Positions 1 to 7,914 of a stretch of DNA of 60,480 nt are shown here, one piece after another (position 1 is the first letter of the stretch; the number at the start of each line of letters is the position of its first letter). The stretch covers positions 1 to 60,480 of the forward strand of contig CAZILU010000003.1 of NCBI GenBank assembly GCA_964540165.1. The letters are read 5' to 3'. The DNA is from Mariniphaga sp964540165 (GTDB lineage Bacteria; Bacteroidota; Bacteroidia; Bacteroidales; Prolixibacteraceae). A program made the position numbers and the translations under genes. Below the pieces are notes generated by a model. The model saw only the letters and a program-made list of their open reading frames with translations, ran no database searches and was not told the DNA's origin.

Positions 1-463
1 ACAAGGCATCCAGCCCGAATATCCTGCTCGTAGGGAACAACGCCAATACACAAAGCGATACCGCTTCTATCAATGTTTTATCAACAATCAGGTAGTTCCC
101 GTCGACCGGAAGGGCATATTCCACCCCAATCATCGGTGGAGCATTTAAATAGTATACAAAAATAAGAATGGCTCCAAACACCGCAGCTAACCGGGCAAAC
201 ATGCCTAGCATCAATCCCAGTCCAATCGCAATCAATCCCCAGGTATTTAAAAAATCTACTACCTGAAGGATATCCGGATTGGAGGTTATCCAATTGGCAA
301 ACCCACTAAGAACTCCCTGCGACTGTTTCAGAAAGCTAAACGATGTCCATTGAGGATCTAAAAGTTTAGCAACTCCTTCATATAACAGGTGCCAGCCAAT
401 CAGAAAACGCAGTACAATTAGGACGGTAATCTGTAGACCGTTATAACGATTCTTGTTTTGCAT
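1..463 (-). CDS. DoxX family membrane protein (partial, C-terminus off the window)
   Basis: The minus-strand reading frame starts at the ATG at 463-461 (MQNKNRYNGLQITVLIVLRF) and stays open to the window edge, giving about 154 residues. It has the DoxX-type pattern: a first helix with LRFLIGWHLLYEG, a loop with the KLLDP and FSFLKQSQG segments, then glycine-rich helices (LIAIGLGLMLGMFARLAAVFG). DoxX proteins are small four-helix inner-membrane proteins, often accessory to redox or quinone systems, and their substrate is not fixed by sequence. The gene begins 7 bp after the stop of the Gfo/Idh/MocA gene, so it is probably the last gene of that operon. In Bacteroidota, DoxX proteins often sit next to exported oxidoreductases. 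The family call is good; the role is unknown. Confidence 0.8.
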   Translation of the reverse strand, partial: MQNKNRYNGLQITVLIVLRFLIGWHLLYEGVAKLLDPQWTSFSFLKQSQGVLSGFANWITSNPDILQVVDFLNTWGLIAIGLGLMLGMFARLAAVFGAILIFVYYLNAPPMIGVEYALPVDGNYLIVDKTLIEAVSLCVLALFPTSRIFGLDAL

Positions 464-469
464 TTTCTG

Positions 470-1504
470 TTAAAATTTATATTTCTTGCTTGCTTTCAAA
501 CTTTTACTCATTACCTTCTCCATAGAAACAGGACTTCCTCCTTTCTTCTTACTTAAATCGGCAGCTTCCATAAAAGCAAGGATCTCTAATGTCTCCTCGG
601 GCGTTACCGGGATGGTTCCGGTTTGGAAGTAGTTGACAATCTCCTTCAACAGCGGATTGTATCCGGCATAGGTGCCCAGATTAACATTATTTTTCTCTCC
701 ATAAATTGTGCCACCGTAGCCTCTTTTACCATCTCGGATACCCCTAAAAGTACCTATTCTTCCCCCTTCCCAGATTCCGGTTACCACATCGGCACCCGGA
801 GTATAGGCCCGGGAAACGGTTTTACAGCCGGTTCCCATTGCGGCAAACAGAGTCTCTACTCCATGGATCCCATACCAAAACAGATCGGGATGGGTCTCTT
901 CCATAGTGGCGGGACTAAAAGCATCAGCCCCCAGAACTTTACCAACCGAACCGGCTTTGATCTCATCTATACCACCAATATATCGCAATGATGATGACGA
1001 GAATACAGGAACACCATAATGGCTGGCAGCGTTAAATATTACCATGGCATCGACAAGAGAAGCAGCCATCGGTTTATCAATAAACATCCGTTTCCCTGCT
1101 TTTAAAACAGGCAATGCCTGCTCCAGGTGACGTCGGCCATCGTTGGTTTCAAGCAGAACAACATCTACCTTGGTAAGCAATGCTTCCACCGAATCAACAA
1201 TCTCAACGCCCAGATCTTTCATCTGCTGGGTATATCCTTCAATACGTTCAACACTGGATGGAATATCGAGGCTTCCCTTAGGATAGGCAGCAACCACTTT
1301 ATATCCAAAATATTCATCGCCGGCTTTCTCACCGTTAAGCGTCTTTGTAAAGGCAATACTGTGTGAAGTATCCAATCCAATAACTCCGACACGTTTTCCC
1401 TGTGCCACAAAAGACCCGTTACTCCCGGCAATCAGCGGGGCTGAGACAGAGATCCCAAGCCCGGCTATTGCACTGCTTTTTATAAAACTTCTTCTTGTTG
1501 TCAT
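470..1504 (-). CDS. Tat-exported Gfo/Idh/MocA family oxidoreductase (short form)
   Basis: This is a 344-residue NAD(P)-dependent oxidoreductase of the Gfo/Idh/MocA family, which usually acts on sugars or inositols. The start at 1504 (MTTRRSFIKS) gives a clean twin-arginine signal; an upstream start at 1534 would run into the neighbouring gene and bury the signal. A Rossmann motif follows at about residues 38-46 (RVGVIGLDTSHS), then FIDKPMAAS, the position of the family's EKP motif, with Asp in place of Glu. It lies 11 bp downstream of another Tat-type family member and 7 bp upstream of the DoxX gene, so the three probably form one operon. The enzyme likely acts in the periplasm on a sugar or polyol derivative; the substrate cannot be told from the sequence. 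Confidence 0.85.
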   Translation of the reverse strand: MTTRRSFIKSSAIAGLGISVSAPLIAGSNGSFVAQGKRVGVIGLDTSHSIAFTKTLNGEKAGDEYFGYKVVAAYPKGSLDIPSSVERIEGYTQQMKDLGVEIVDSVEALLTKVDVVLLETNDGRRHLEQALPVLKAGKRMFIDKPMAASLVDAMVIFNAASHYGVPVFSSSSLRYIGGIDEIKAGSVGKVLGADAFSPATMEETHPDLFWYGIHGVETLFAAMGTGCKTVSRAYTPGADVVTGIWEGGRIGTFRGIRDGKRGYGGTIYGEKNNVNLGTYAGYNPLLKEIVNYFQTGTIPVTPEETLEILAFMEAADLSKKKGGSPVSMEKVMSKSLKASKKYKF

Positions 1505-1515
1505 TTTACTGATAA

Positions 1516-2868
1516 TTAGATTTTCATATCCCAACCTTTTTCATAATCGCGTGACCACAATTTCTGTGCTTTTCTGTCACCAAGAATCCGACCGTTTTTG
1601 GGATCGATCTCAAGAGAGTGGCCGACACGCTGTGCGATGTTTCCTAACTGAACCAATAGCGTGCTCTTATGACCTGAGTCAATATCGGCTACCAGCTTTT
1701 CTCCCTTTAAGATATTATTGAAAAGGTTACGAATATGCAATGAGTCTAAATGACTCGATGGATTGGCCGCATCGCGAGGATCAATCTCCTTAGAGGCTTT
1801 CACCTCTTTTACCAATTTGTTTTTCAGATCATAAACCGAATATCCATCACCTCCCGAAATAACCATACTTCCTGTTTCTCCGTAAAAAACAACACCTACC
1901 GAACTGCCTTCAATAGGCTTGCCGTTGCAACTGCGGCCTTCCCAACTCATAGACACGCCTTCCGCGAAATCAAGGTTAATCACCTGCGTATCGGGAGTTT
2001 CCCAGTCATCAGAATAGTGATAACGACCACCATTTGAACTCACTTTAACCGGATAATCTACGCCAAATCCCCAACGGAGAATGTCAACCATATGGGTACC
2101 GTTATTTAACGCTTCACCGGTGCCCCAATGCCAGAACCAATGCCAGTTATAATGAACAATATTGTCTCTGAATTCGGTTCGGGGAGCCGGCCCCTGCCAA
2201 AGTTCCCAGTTAAGCCACTCAGGAACTGCTGTTTGTTTGCCTACACCGATCGATGCCCGGTTATTAGTGTACCAGCCTTTTCCAAAATAGGGCCGTCCGA
2301 TAATGCCATCTTTCAATTCAGCAATACCTTTGACAACGTTTGGATAAGAGCGGCGCTGATTTCCCATCTGAACCGACTTCTTATATCGTTTGGTCGCCTC
2401 CACCAAAATCTCACCTTCACGCGGATTATGGCTGCATGGTTTTTCAAGATAGACATTTTTACCAGCCTGAAGACCCATCAACGCAGCCGGAGCATGCCAA
2501 TGGTCAGGACCGGCAACAATAAGAATATCTACATCTTTATCTTCCAAAGACTTCCTGAAATCTATCAATCCTTTGGGAGCTTTGTCCTGCACCTTGCTAA
2601 CCCGATCAATGCACTTCTCCTGCGCCCGGGTATCTACATCGCAAACATATAACAGATCACAATTTTCCTGAAAAGCAAAATTCTGTGCCAACGCACTACC
2701 CCGTGAATTTACACCCATTATGGTAGCCCGTAACATCTCATTCGCCCCCATAATTCTATGATAGCTTGCCGCACTAAATCCGGGAAGAATTCCTCCAACA
2801 ACAATAGCTGCCGAAGCACCGGCCGATTTCTTAATAAAATCTCTTCTTGAGTTAAAATTTTCTTTCAT
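1516..2868 (-). CDS. Tat-exported Gfo/Idh/MocA family oxidoreductase
   Basis: This 450-residue protein begins with a twin-arginine signal (NSRRDFIKKSAGAS) and a hydrophobic stretch ending near GILPGF. A Rossmann-like domain comes next, with the family motif GPDHWHAP and then LEKPCSHN, whose EKP lysine is the usual catalytic or NAD-contacting residue. The C-terminal half has the WHWFWHWGTGEALNNGTHM pattern typical of the secreted glucose-fructose-oxidoreductase-like subgroup in Bacteroidota. Such enzymes are thought to oxidise or rearrange sugars in the periplasm. It heads the operon with the second Gfo/Idh/MocA enzyme and DoxX. The lacI gene lies upstream on the same strand and may control it. 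A diverged copy of the window's repeated leader lies between lacI and this start. Confidence 0.9.
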   Translation of the reverse strand: MKENFNSRRDFIKKSAGASAAIVVGGILPGFSAASYHRIMGANEMLRATIMGVNSRGSALAQNFAFQENCDLLYVCDVDTRAQEKCIDRVSKVQDKAPKGLIDFRKSLEDKDVDILIVAGPDHWHAPAALMGLQAGKNVYLEKPCSHNPREGEILVEATKRYKKSVQMGNQRRSYPNVVKGIAELKDGIIGRPYFGKGWYTNNRASIGVGKQTAVPEWLNWELWQGPAPRTEFRDNIVHYNWHWFWHWGTGEALNNGTHMVDILRWGFGVDYPVKVSSNGGRYHYSDDWETPDTQVINLDFAEGVSMSWEGRSCNGKPIEGSSVGVVFYGETGSMVISGGDGYSVYDLKNKLVKEVKASKEIDPRDAANPSSHLDSLHIRNLFNNILKGEKLVADIDSGHKSTLLVQLGNIAQRVGHSLEIDPKNGRILGDRKAQKLWSRDYEKGWDMKI

Positions 2869-2882
2869 CTGATTAAAATTTT

Positions 2883-3005
2883 TGTTTATATATATTTTTT
2901 TCTATTAAATCCAAACGTTGGTCCTATATCGATTCAAAGCCCGATAGAACTCCTCTAATTTGCATCGGTTCCTTTGTGGCTGCCAAACCATACCCGTTTC
3001 ACTCC
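2883..3005 (-). repeat. Diverged copy of the micro-ORF leader repeat upstream of the 2868 gene
   Basis: Read on the minus strand, this stretch follows the same order of landmarks as the copies at 7.5 and 29.9 kb: GAAACG, an ATG six bases later, an ACAAA block, GAGTTCTATCGGGC (compare GAGTTCCATCGGGC), and finally AATTTTAATCAGATGAAA. The last ATG is the start codon of the Gfo/Idh/MocA gene. The reading frames of the tiny ORFs are not kept, so this is a decayed or distant relative. Homology is inferred by eye. Confidence 0.45.
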
Positions 3006-3031
3006 TTAATAATTGATATGTCAAAATATAA

Positions 3032-4138
3032 TTATTTAGTACTTATTGAATCTACGTGATAACTCCGATTAAATCCGGTATAAAAATCGATGTTCTCTTT
3101 AATGATAATATCCAAAGGAACATATTGAATTTTATCCGGCTCCTTTTTAAAGAAAAAATTATCGAAAAACGTTTGCAAAGCTCTTTCCCCTTGTTGAAAA
3201 GGACTTTGAGAAATAATAAAATCAATTCTCCCCGCCTTCATATGGCGAATATTCTCTTCCACCAGATCATATCCAACCAGTTTTATATTCAAATTGAGTT
3301 GCCGGTGCAATTCGGAGAGCAGATGAGCCTTTGAATTGGAAACAAATACACCCTGTATGCCCGGATGCTCCTGATAATACCTTGCCAACTCACTGAAAAC
3401 AGTCTCCTGTGGTGCCGAATTGATGGTCAAGGTTTGTACGGGCCACTGTTCGTTCAAGTCATTCTCCATAAAAAAAGACTTAAATCCGTCTTCGATACGT
3501 CGCAATGCAGAAGCGTTGGAAAATCCTTTCACAATATGAACAATAAGAACTTTCCCTGCTTCAGGTAAAACGCAATGCAAAAGTTTAGCCGCAATATAGG
3601 CACTGTGTTTAACATCGGGACCAATGTATGACAGGCTGTGCTCAGCGGGGAGGTCTGCATCAATAAATATATAAGGAATACCCAGCGCTTCGAGTTTCTT
3701 GACAAAAACAGTACTCTCCTGAAAAAACAGTGGAGCCAGGATGACTCCATCCGGCTTCGATTGGAGGATCTTATTCGCCTGTTTGCTAAAAGAGGCTTCA
3801 TCAAAAAGATCGTAAAAATGGTTCTCTGTAATGATGCCGTAGTCTTTATAACGGTTGGCTGCCAGCTCAATCCCCTGAAATGGCATTGACCAATAGTGCC
3901 TGGGAAAAGGAGCTGCCGGAATCAACGTCGAAATGGAAAAGGTTTTTCCCATGGCAAGGGTACGGGCCAACAGATTGGGATTAAAATTGAGCTTTTTAAT
4001 GGCCTCCTTTATCTTATGCCGTTTCTCCGGAGAAACCTTTCCCCGGTTATGAATAACCCGATCAATTGTGCCAACCGAAACATTGGCATAACGGGCAACA
4101 TCCTGAATTGTTATTTTTTTTACCCTCTCCACAATCAT
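3032..4138 (-). CDS. LacI family transcriptional regulator
   Basis: This is a 368-residue DNA-binding regulator of the LacI/GalR family. The N-terminal helix-turn-helix spans about residues 8-30 (TIQDVARYANVSVGTIDRV), followed by the hinge region with FNPNLLARTLAMGK. The rest (about 65-368) is a periplasmic-binding-protein-like ligand domain, with motifs such as GIQGVFVSN and KLVGYDLVEENI. Lysine and glycine fill the spot after the HTH where many LacI proteins have the PNxxAR turn, so the DNA target may be atypical. The gene has a near-consensus Bacteroidota promoter and a 16-bp palindrome just upstream, which suggests autoregulation. The likely targets are the sugar oxidoreductase genes directly downstream. 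The ligand is probably a sugar, but this is inferred only from family and neighbours. Confidence 0.93.
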   Translation of the reverse strand: MIVERVKKITIQDVARYANVSVGTIDRVIHNRGKVSPEKRHKIKEAIKKLNFNPNLLARTLAMGKTFSISTLIPAAPFPRHYWSMPFQGIELAANRYKDYGIITENHFYDLFDEASFSKQANKILQSKPDGVILAPLFFQESTVFVKKLEALGIPYIFIDADLPAEHSLSYIGPDVKHSAYIAAKLLHCVLPEAGKVLIVHIVKGFSNASALRRIEDGFKSFFMENDLNEQWPVQTLTINSAPQETVFSELARYYQEHPGIQGVFVSNSKAHLLSELHRQLNLNIKLVGYDLVEENIRHMKAGRIDFIISQSPFQQGERALQTFFDNFFFKKEPDKIQYVPLDIIIKENIDFYTGFNRSYHVDSISTK

Positions 4139-4148
4139 TATTTCACCA

Positions 4149-4179
4149 CAAATCTATGTAAATGATTATCAACTACAAA
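4149..4179 (-). promoter_or_regulatory. Promoter of lacI (TTTG-N19-TAGATTTG)
   Basis: On the minus strand TTTG (4179-4176) and TAGATTTG (4156-4149) are separated by exactly 19 bp. This matches the Bacteroidota sigma-ABfr consensus TTTG-N19-TAnnTTTG. Transcription would start a few bases from the ATG at 4138, giving a nearly leaderless mRNA. Confidence 0.75.
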
Positions 4180-4185
4180 AAAAAA

Positions 4186-4201
4186 GTGTGTGCGCACACA
4201 C
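4186..4201. promoter_or_regulatory. Perfect 16-bp palindrome, putative LacI-family operator
   Basis: GTGTGTGCGCACACAC is a perfect palindrome with a central CG, the usual centre of LacI-family operators. It lies 7 bp upstream of the -33 element of the lacI promoter and between two divergent genes. Binding by the LacI protein itself is inferred. Confidence 0.5.
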
Positions 4202-4353
4202 AAATTGTTTTCCTTTCATCTTTTTTGCGTCTGTACAAAACTGGAAAACAGATCTATAAAACTGACCATAAAATTTTAAAATGTTGTAAAACACAAAAAT
4301 AATTTTTCGATCTGTGTCATGGAAATTTTCGGAAGAAATGATTTCGGAGGGTC

Positions 4354-4361
4354 TAAATTTG
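4354..4361 (+). promoter_or_regulatory. -7 element TAAATTTG of the antiporter gene
   Basis: This is a perfect match to TAnnTTTG, 21 bp before the ATG at 4383. No good TTTG was found at the -33 spacing. Its position rules against the in-frame start at 4314 and supports 4383. Confidence 0.45.
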
Positions 4362-4382
4362 CTATTATTGCACAAAAATTTA

Positions 4383-5345
4383 ATGCTGCTTCATACCATT
4401 TATCTCATCATTGGCCTGGTCCTCCTGATTAAAGGAGCCGACTGGTTAGTTAGCGGAGCCTCTGCACTGGCAAAAAAATTTCATGTTTCTGATCTGGCAA
4501 TCGGATTGACTGTTGTCGCGTTCGGCACCTCAGCTCCGGAATTGGTTGTTAATGTTATTGCCTCATCAAAAAGCCATTTCGAAATTGTATTTGGCAATGT
4601 TATTGGCAGCAATATTGCCAACCTTTTTCTGATTTTAGGCCTGACCGGAATTATCTACCCGCTCTCCGTGCAATCGAGTACCATATGGCGGGAAATTCCC
4701 TTATCCCTTCTCGCGGTACTCCTTCTGTATTTGTTGGCAAACAATTTTTATATGGCTGGCTCTGGCAATATATCGAGAGTCGATGCACTACTGTTACTTC
4801 TGTTCTTCAGCTATTTTCTCTATTATGTGTTCACACAACTAAAAAGAGATCCCGCTCACAATGAGCTGGTTGTAGAAAATATTCCTCCGTTAAAAATGTA
4901 TATATACATCTTTACAGGTCTTGCCGGCCTGGTATGGGGGGGTCGTATGGTCGTTAACAATGCCATAGAGATTGCCTCATTTCTGGGTATCAGTGAGAAA
5001 ATTATCGGATTAACAATCATTGCCATTGGCACCTCACTTCCCGAACTGGCAACCTCCATTGTAGCTGCTCTTAGAAAAAACACCGGCATTGCCGTTGGAA
5101 ACATCATCGGATCAAACATATTTAATATTGTACTTATCATCCCTTTAAGTGCACTCATGAAACCATTGTCCTACAACAAAATTTTCAATATGGACCTGTA
5201 TCTCCTGGCTGGTGGAACCATTTTCCTCTTCGCATCCATGTTTCTGGGAAGGCACAAAAAATTAGACCGATGGGAAGCATATATCCTTTTTTTTACCTAC
5301 CTGGCATACACATCCTGGTTGGTTATTAATGAATTTAGCGCATAA
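4383..5345 (+). CDS. Calcium/sodium antiporter (CaCA family, YrbG-like)
   Basis: This 320-residue inner-membrane exchanger has the two inverted CaCA repeats. The first alpha motif (VAFGTSAPELVVNVIASS, then GNVIGSNIANLFLILG) and the second (IAIGTSLPELATSIVAAL, then GNIIGSNIFNIVLII) carry the acidic residues of the ion-binding site. About ten hydrophobic segments are visible. The family exchanges Ca2+ or K+ for Na+. The start at 4383 (MLLHTIYLIIG) was chosen because it leads straight into the first helix and follows a -7 promoter element; the earlier ATG at 4314 would add a polar extension and include the promoter. The gene stands alone, divergent from lacI. Confidence 0.9.
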   Translation: MLLHTIYLIIGLVLLIKGADWLVSGASALAKKFHVSDLAIGLTVVAFGTSAPELVVNVIASSKSHFEIVFGNVIGSNIANLFLILGLTGIIYPLSVQSSTIWREIPLSLLAVLLLYLLANNFYMAGSGNISRVDALLLLLFFSYFLYYVFTQLKRDPAHNELVVENIPPLKMYIYIFTGLAGLVWGGRMVVNNAIEIASFLGISEKIIGLTIIAIGTSLPELATSIVAALRKNTGIAVGNIIGSNIFNIVLIIPLSALMKPLSYNKIFNMDLYLLAGGTIFLFASMFLGRHKKLDRWEAYILFFTYLAYTSWLVINEFSA

Positions 5346-5421
5346 ATTAAACGTGACAGATTGGATATTGAAGATTGAATACAAAAAAAATAGATAAATA
5401 TAATACAACGAAGAACTACTC

Positions 5422-5461
5422 TTTACTTTTACCTTTTTACTTTTTACTTTTTACTTTTATT
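5422..5461. repeat. Short tandem repeat of a T-rich 7-mer (ACTTTTT)
   Basis: Three to four copies of a 7-base unit related to ACTTTTT lie directly before the SDR start codon. It is a low-complexity tract and could vary by slippage. Confidence 0.6.
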
Positions 5462-5464
5462 TAG

Positions 5465-6397
5465 ATGAATTCCAATAATAACCTAGGATGGAGCCATAAA
5501 GATGTGCCGGATCTTACCGGTAAATTGATCCTTGTCACCGGAGGGAATAGCGGACTGGGATTCGAATCAGTGAAAACATTTGCATCCCGGGGAGCCCGGG
5601 TCATCTTATCGGGACGATCGTTAGAGAGAGCAGAGAATGCCTGTTCAGAAATTCTTCGATTATGCCCCGGAGCATCGGTTGAGGCTGCTCAACTTGATTT
5701 AGCAAACCTGATGTCGGTCAGGCAATTTGCTTCCCGGTTTATCGATAAATATTCCCGACTCGATGTATTGCTTAACAATGCGGGCATTATGACGACGCCC
5801 TATTTTCAAACCATTGATGGCATTGAGGGCCAGATGGGAACCAACCATTTTGGTCATTTCGCCCTTACCGGATTATTAATGCCGGTAATTAAACGCACGA
5901 AAAAATCAAGGGTTGTCAATGTGAGCAGCATTGCTCATAAAGCAGGAAAAATTGATTTTAACAATCCCCTGTTTGAGAACGGGAATGGCTATTCTCCAAT
6001 CAAAGCCTATGGAAGGTCAAAGCTGGCAAACCTATTGTTTACCTATGAACTACAACGATACTTTGAAAAAACCGGAACAGACAGCATCTCCGCGGCAGCA
6101 CACCCCGGTGTATCCGCCACACAACTGTTTCGTCATCTGGATACGAAATTTTATTTTCGGATTATCCGCCCCTTAATGAAACAGATAACCCAGGATGGTT
6201 CTATAGGAGCACTACCGCAAATCAGAGCTGCCACAGATCCTGACGTAAAGGGGCAGGATTTTTTTGGCCCCTCCGGATTTATGGAATTAAAAGGTTATCC
6301 TGTGAAGGTAAAGTCCAATACCCGATCCCTCAATCCTGAACTTGCGCGAAAGCTGTGGAAATTATCGGAAGATATTACGGGTGTCAGTTTTTCATAA
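5465..6397 (+). CDS. Short-chain dehydrogenase/reductase (retinol-dehydrogenase-like)
   Basis: This 310-residue classical-type SDR has the cofactor loop TGGNSGLG (residues 25-32), the NNAGIM motif, the catalytic serine region VVNVSSIAHKAG and the catalytic pair Y182-x3-K186 (YGRSK). It most resembles the WWOX/retinol dehydrogenase-like SDRs that use NADP(H) to reduce or oxidise alcohols and aldehydes. A basic residue after the glycine motif (ILSGRSLERA) fits NADP preference. The substrate is unknown. It stands alone between the antiporter and the convergent DUF1080 gene, and a 7-mer tandem repeat lies just before the start. Confidence 0.88.
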   Translation: MNSNNNLGWSHKDVPDLTGKLILVTGGNSGLGFESVKTFASRGARVILSGRSLERAENACSEILRLCPGASVEAAQLDLANLMSVRQFASRFIDKYSRLDVLLNNAGIMTTPYFQTIDGIEGQMGTNHFGHFALTGLLMPVIKRTKKSRVVNVSSIAHKAGKIDFNNPLFENGNGYSPIKAYGRSKLANLLFTYELQRYFEKTGTDSISAAAHPGVSATQLFRHLDTKFYFRIIRPLMKQITQDGSIGALPQIRAATDPDVKGQDFFGPSGFMELKGYPVKVKSNTRSLNPELARKLWKLSEDITGVSFS

Positions 6398-6424
6398 ATC
6401 CGTAATAAGCAAATATCCTATATA

Positions 6425-7429
6425 CTATTTAATAATCGGTTTCAGAACCATATTCCGGTACATTACCTTTCCGTGATCGCCTTGCAGATAGACCGGGCCG
6501 GATTTGAAAACGTCGGCAATAATTGCCCCGCCTGTCGGGCCATGAGCCGGTTGATTATCGATGATGGTAACGCCATTCAACTTAACAGTAACGTGCCTGT
6601 CGCATAAGGTCAAATCAAGGGTTTGCCATTCACCTGCCGGTTTTTCGGCTGCAACCGAAGGTGTAATCCGGCTATAAAGTGCTCCCATATGGTGTGAATC
6701 AAGCTCCCTTCCATAAGAATCAAGCACCTGAATTTCATACATCCCTCTTAAATAAACGCCGCTGTTACTTCCTTCCGGAACATTTACTTCCAGTGTCAGA
6801 TTGAAATCATCAAATACCTGTACGGTGCGAATATTACCATATGAAATTCGCTTTCCACCAGGTTGTACCGGATCGTTAACCAACGTTCCATTCTCAACCT
6901 TAAAACCGTTGGTCTGATTCGGATTTACAAGCTCCCAACCCGTTAGATCTTTCCCGTTAAACAGAGAAACGGCTTTTCCATAGGTTACTTTCGACAGATC
7001 CGGAGCAGCCGGAACCGGAGGAAGTCTCCACGCTTCAAAACGGGTCCGGGTCGGCTCCATCCGGTTTCGTACCGGAAAAACAGCCTCACCAGTCATCTTT
7101 CCACCCGCCAAAATAAAGCGATACAACTGAGTTACCATGAATTTTCGTTCACCGGCTTTTCCCCTGGCCTGCACCTGCTCCTGAAGGCGCGTAACCACCA
7201 ACGTGTTCTCATTTTCAAAATAGAGATCTGAAACAGGCAAAACACTCCCTCCCTGCCACAGAAGTTCAGCATCCAAATATCCCTTATCTTCATTTAAATT
7301 CAGCCATCCAACCCGCCCATTTTCAATGGCAATGGTCCACATACCTAAAAAATCACTTTTCCCCTTCTGCCCGAATGAACATATAACACCCGCCAGGAAC
7401 AAAACCGAAAAAATACCCCATCGTTTCAT
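6425..7429 (-). CDS. Secreted DUF1080 (3-keto-disaccharide hydrolase-like) protein
   Basis: This 334-residue protein starts with a signal peptide (MKRWGIFSVLFLAGVICSFGQ). Residues about 20-140 form a less conserved N-terminal part (FLGMWTIAIENGRVGWLNL). The C-terminal half is a DUF1080 / LamG-like jelly roll: VSLFNGKDLTGWELVNP, NFNLTLEV-type strands, SNSGVYLRGMYEIQVLDSYG, and GPVYLQGDHGKVMYRNMVL near the end. Some family members hydrolyse 3-keto-glycosides, the products of Gfo/Idh/MocA-type oxidation, so its presence near three such enzymes is suggestive. The start codon lies 12 bp after the stop of a 24-codon ORF belonging to the repeated leader element. Confidence 0.88.
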   Translation of the reverse strand: MKRWGIFSVLFLAGVICSFGQKGKSDFLGMWTIAIENGRVGWLNLNEDKGYLDAELLWQGGSVLPVSDLYFENENTLVVTRLQEQVQARGKAGERKFMVTQLYRFILAGGKMTGEAVFPVRNRMEPTRTRFEAWRLPPVPAAPDLSKVTYGKAVSLFNGKDLTGWELVNPNQTNGFKVENGTLVNDPVQPGGKRISYGNIRTVQVFDDFNLTLEVNVPEGSNSGVYLRGMYEIQVLDSYGRELDSHHMGALYSRITPSVAAEKPAGEWQTLDLTLCDRHVTVKLNGVTIIDNQPAHGPTGGAIIADVFKSGPVYLQGDHGKVMYRNMVLKPIIK

Positions 7430-7441
7430 CTAATAAAATTT

Positions 7442-7516
7442 TTAGTTTTTATACATCTCCTCAACAAATATTTCTACCGGTTTCATTTCGTTTTCCCGGC
7501 CCGATGGAACTCGCAT
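7442..7516 (-). CDS. Small leader ORF, 24 residues (MRVPSGRENEMKP family)
   Basis: The frame begins MRVPSGRENEMKP and ends EMYKN before TAA. The copy at 29893-29967 has the same length, with an identical first 13 residues. Of the eight codon differences between the two, three are silent (including the stop) and the rest include V/A, E/K and I/V. No function is known to me. It could be a real peptide, a coupled leader, or a relic. Confidence 0.4.
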   Translation of the reverse strand: MRVPSGRENEMKPVEIFVEEMYKN

Positions 7517-7521
7517 AAAAT

Positions 7522-7554
7522 TTAATTCTTCTCGTTTGTATCAAGAATCGACAT
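7522..7554 (-). CDS. Leader micro-ORF, 10 codons (MSILDTNEKN)
   Basis: This tiny frame reads MSILDTNEKN followed by TAA, and the next ATG follows after 5 nt. Parallel frames at 29855 (MTILDTNNRN) and 43791 (MTVIDRNEFN) have the same length, stop position and register, with several third-position changes such as GAC/GAT and GAG/GAA. Translation is inferred from this conservation, not proven. Confidence 0.4.
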   Translation of the reverse strand: MSILDTNEKN

Positions 7555-7565
7555 GCTCGTTTCAT

Positions 7566-7914
7566 ATACATAATTTTATTTGTGCTCTAATTCCCAAAAA
7601 AACGAACCGCATAGGCTACACTCATTTTCATTGCCTCGTAAAACGCCTGAATTCTTTGTCAGGGCCATTTAACAATTCGCACACAAACATAGTAAAAAAT
7701 CAAATCGAAATTTGAAAAAATGCGATGCCTGTTACGGTGTGTGTTTTTTATCCAAAAATAACATCGCTAACGCATTTTATGCCAATCTGATTATTCATTA
7801 ATTGAATAAAAAGGCGGATCAATTTTAAAAAAACGCATTCGAAACAAGAAACTTCTGTATTTTTAGCTGGATAAAATATGGCAACACAATTGAAATTACC
7901 ATAGGAAAAGTACC
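7566..7914. other. Intergenic, AT-rich, upstream of ligA
   Basis: I see no gene in this stretch between the leader repeat and ligA. It is AT-rich with homopolymer A runs. No full TTTG/TAnnTTTG pair was found for ligA. Confidence 0.6.

Larger units (their letters stand above)
7442..7565 (-). repeat. Micro-ORF leader repeat upstream of the DUF1080 gene
   Basis: This element of about 124 nt runs on the minus strand from ATGAAACGA (7565) to a TAA at 7444-7442 and is nearly collinear with the copy at 29844-29967. It holds two tiny ORFs annotated separately. It points at the DUF1080 gene, 12 bp away. No insertions or deletions separate the two copies across the 24-codon ORF. Confidence 0.7.

Noticed and set aside
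2128..2652. 174-residue open frame on the plus strand
   Set aside because: It is antisense to the Tat-exported Gfo/Idh/MocA gene and has no motif.
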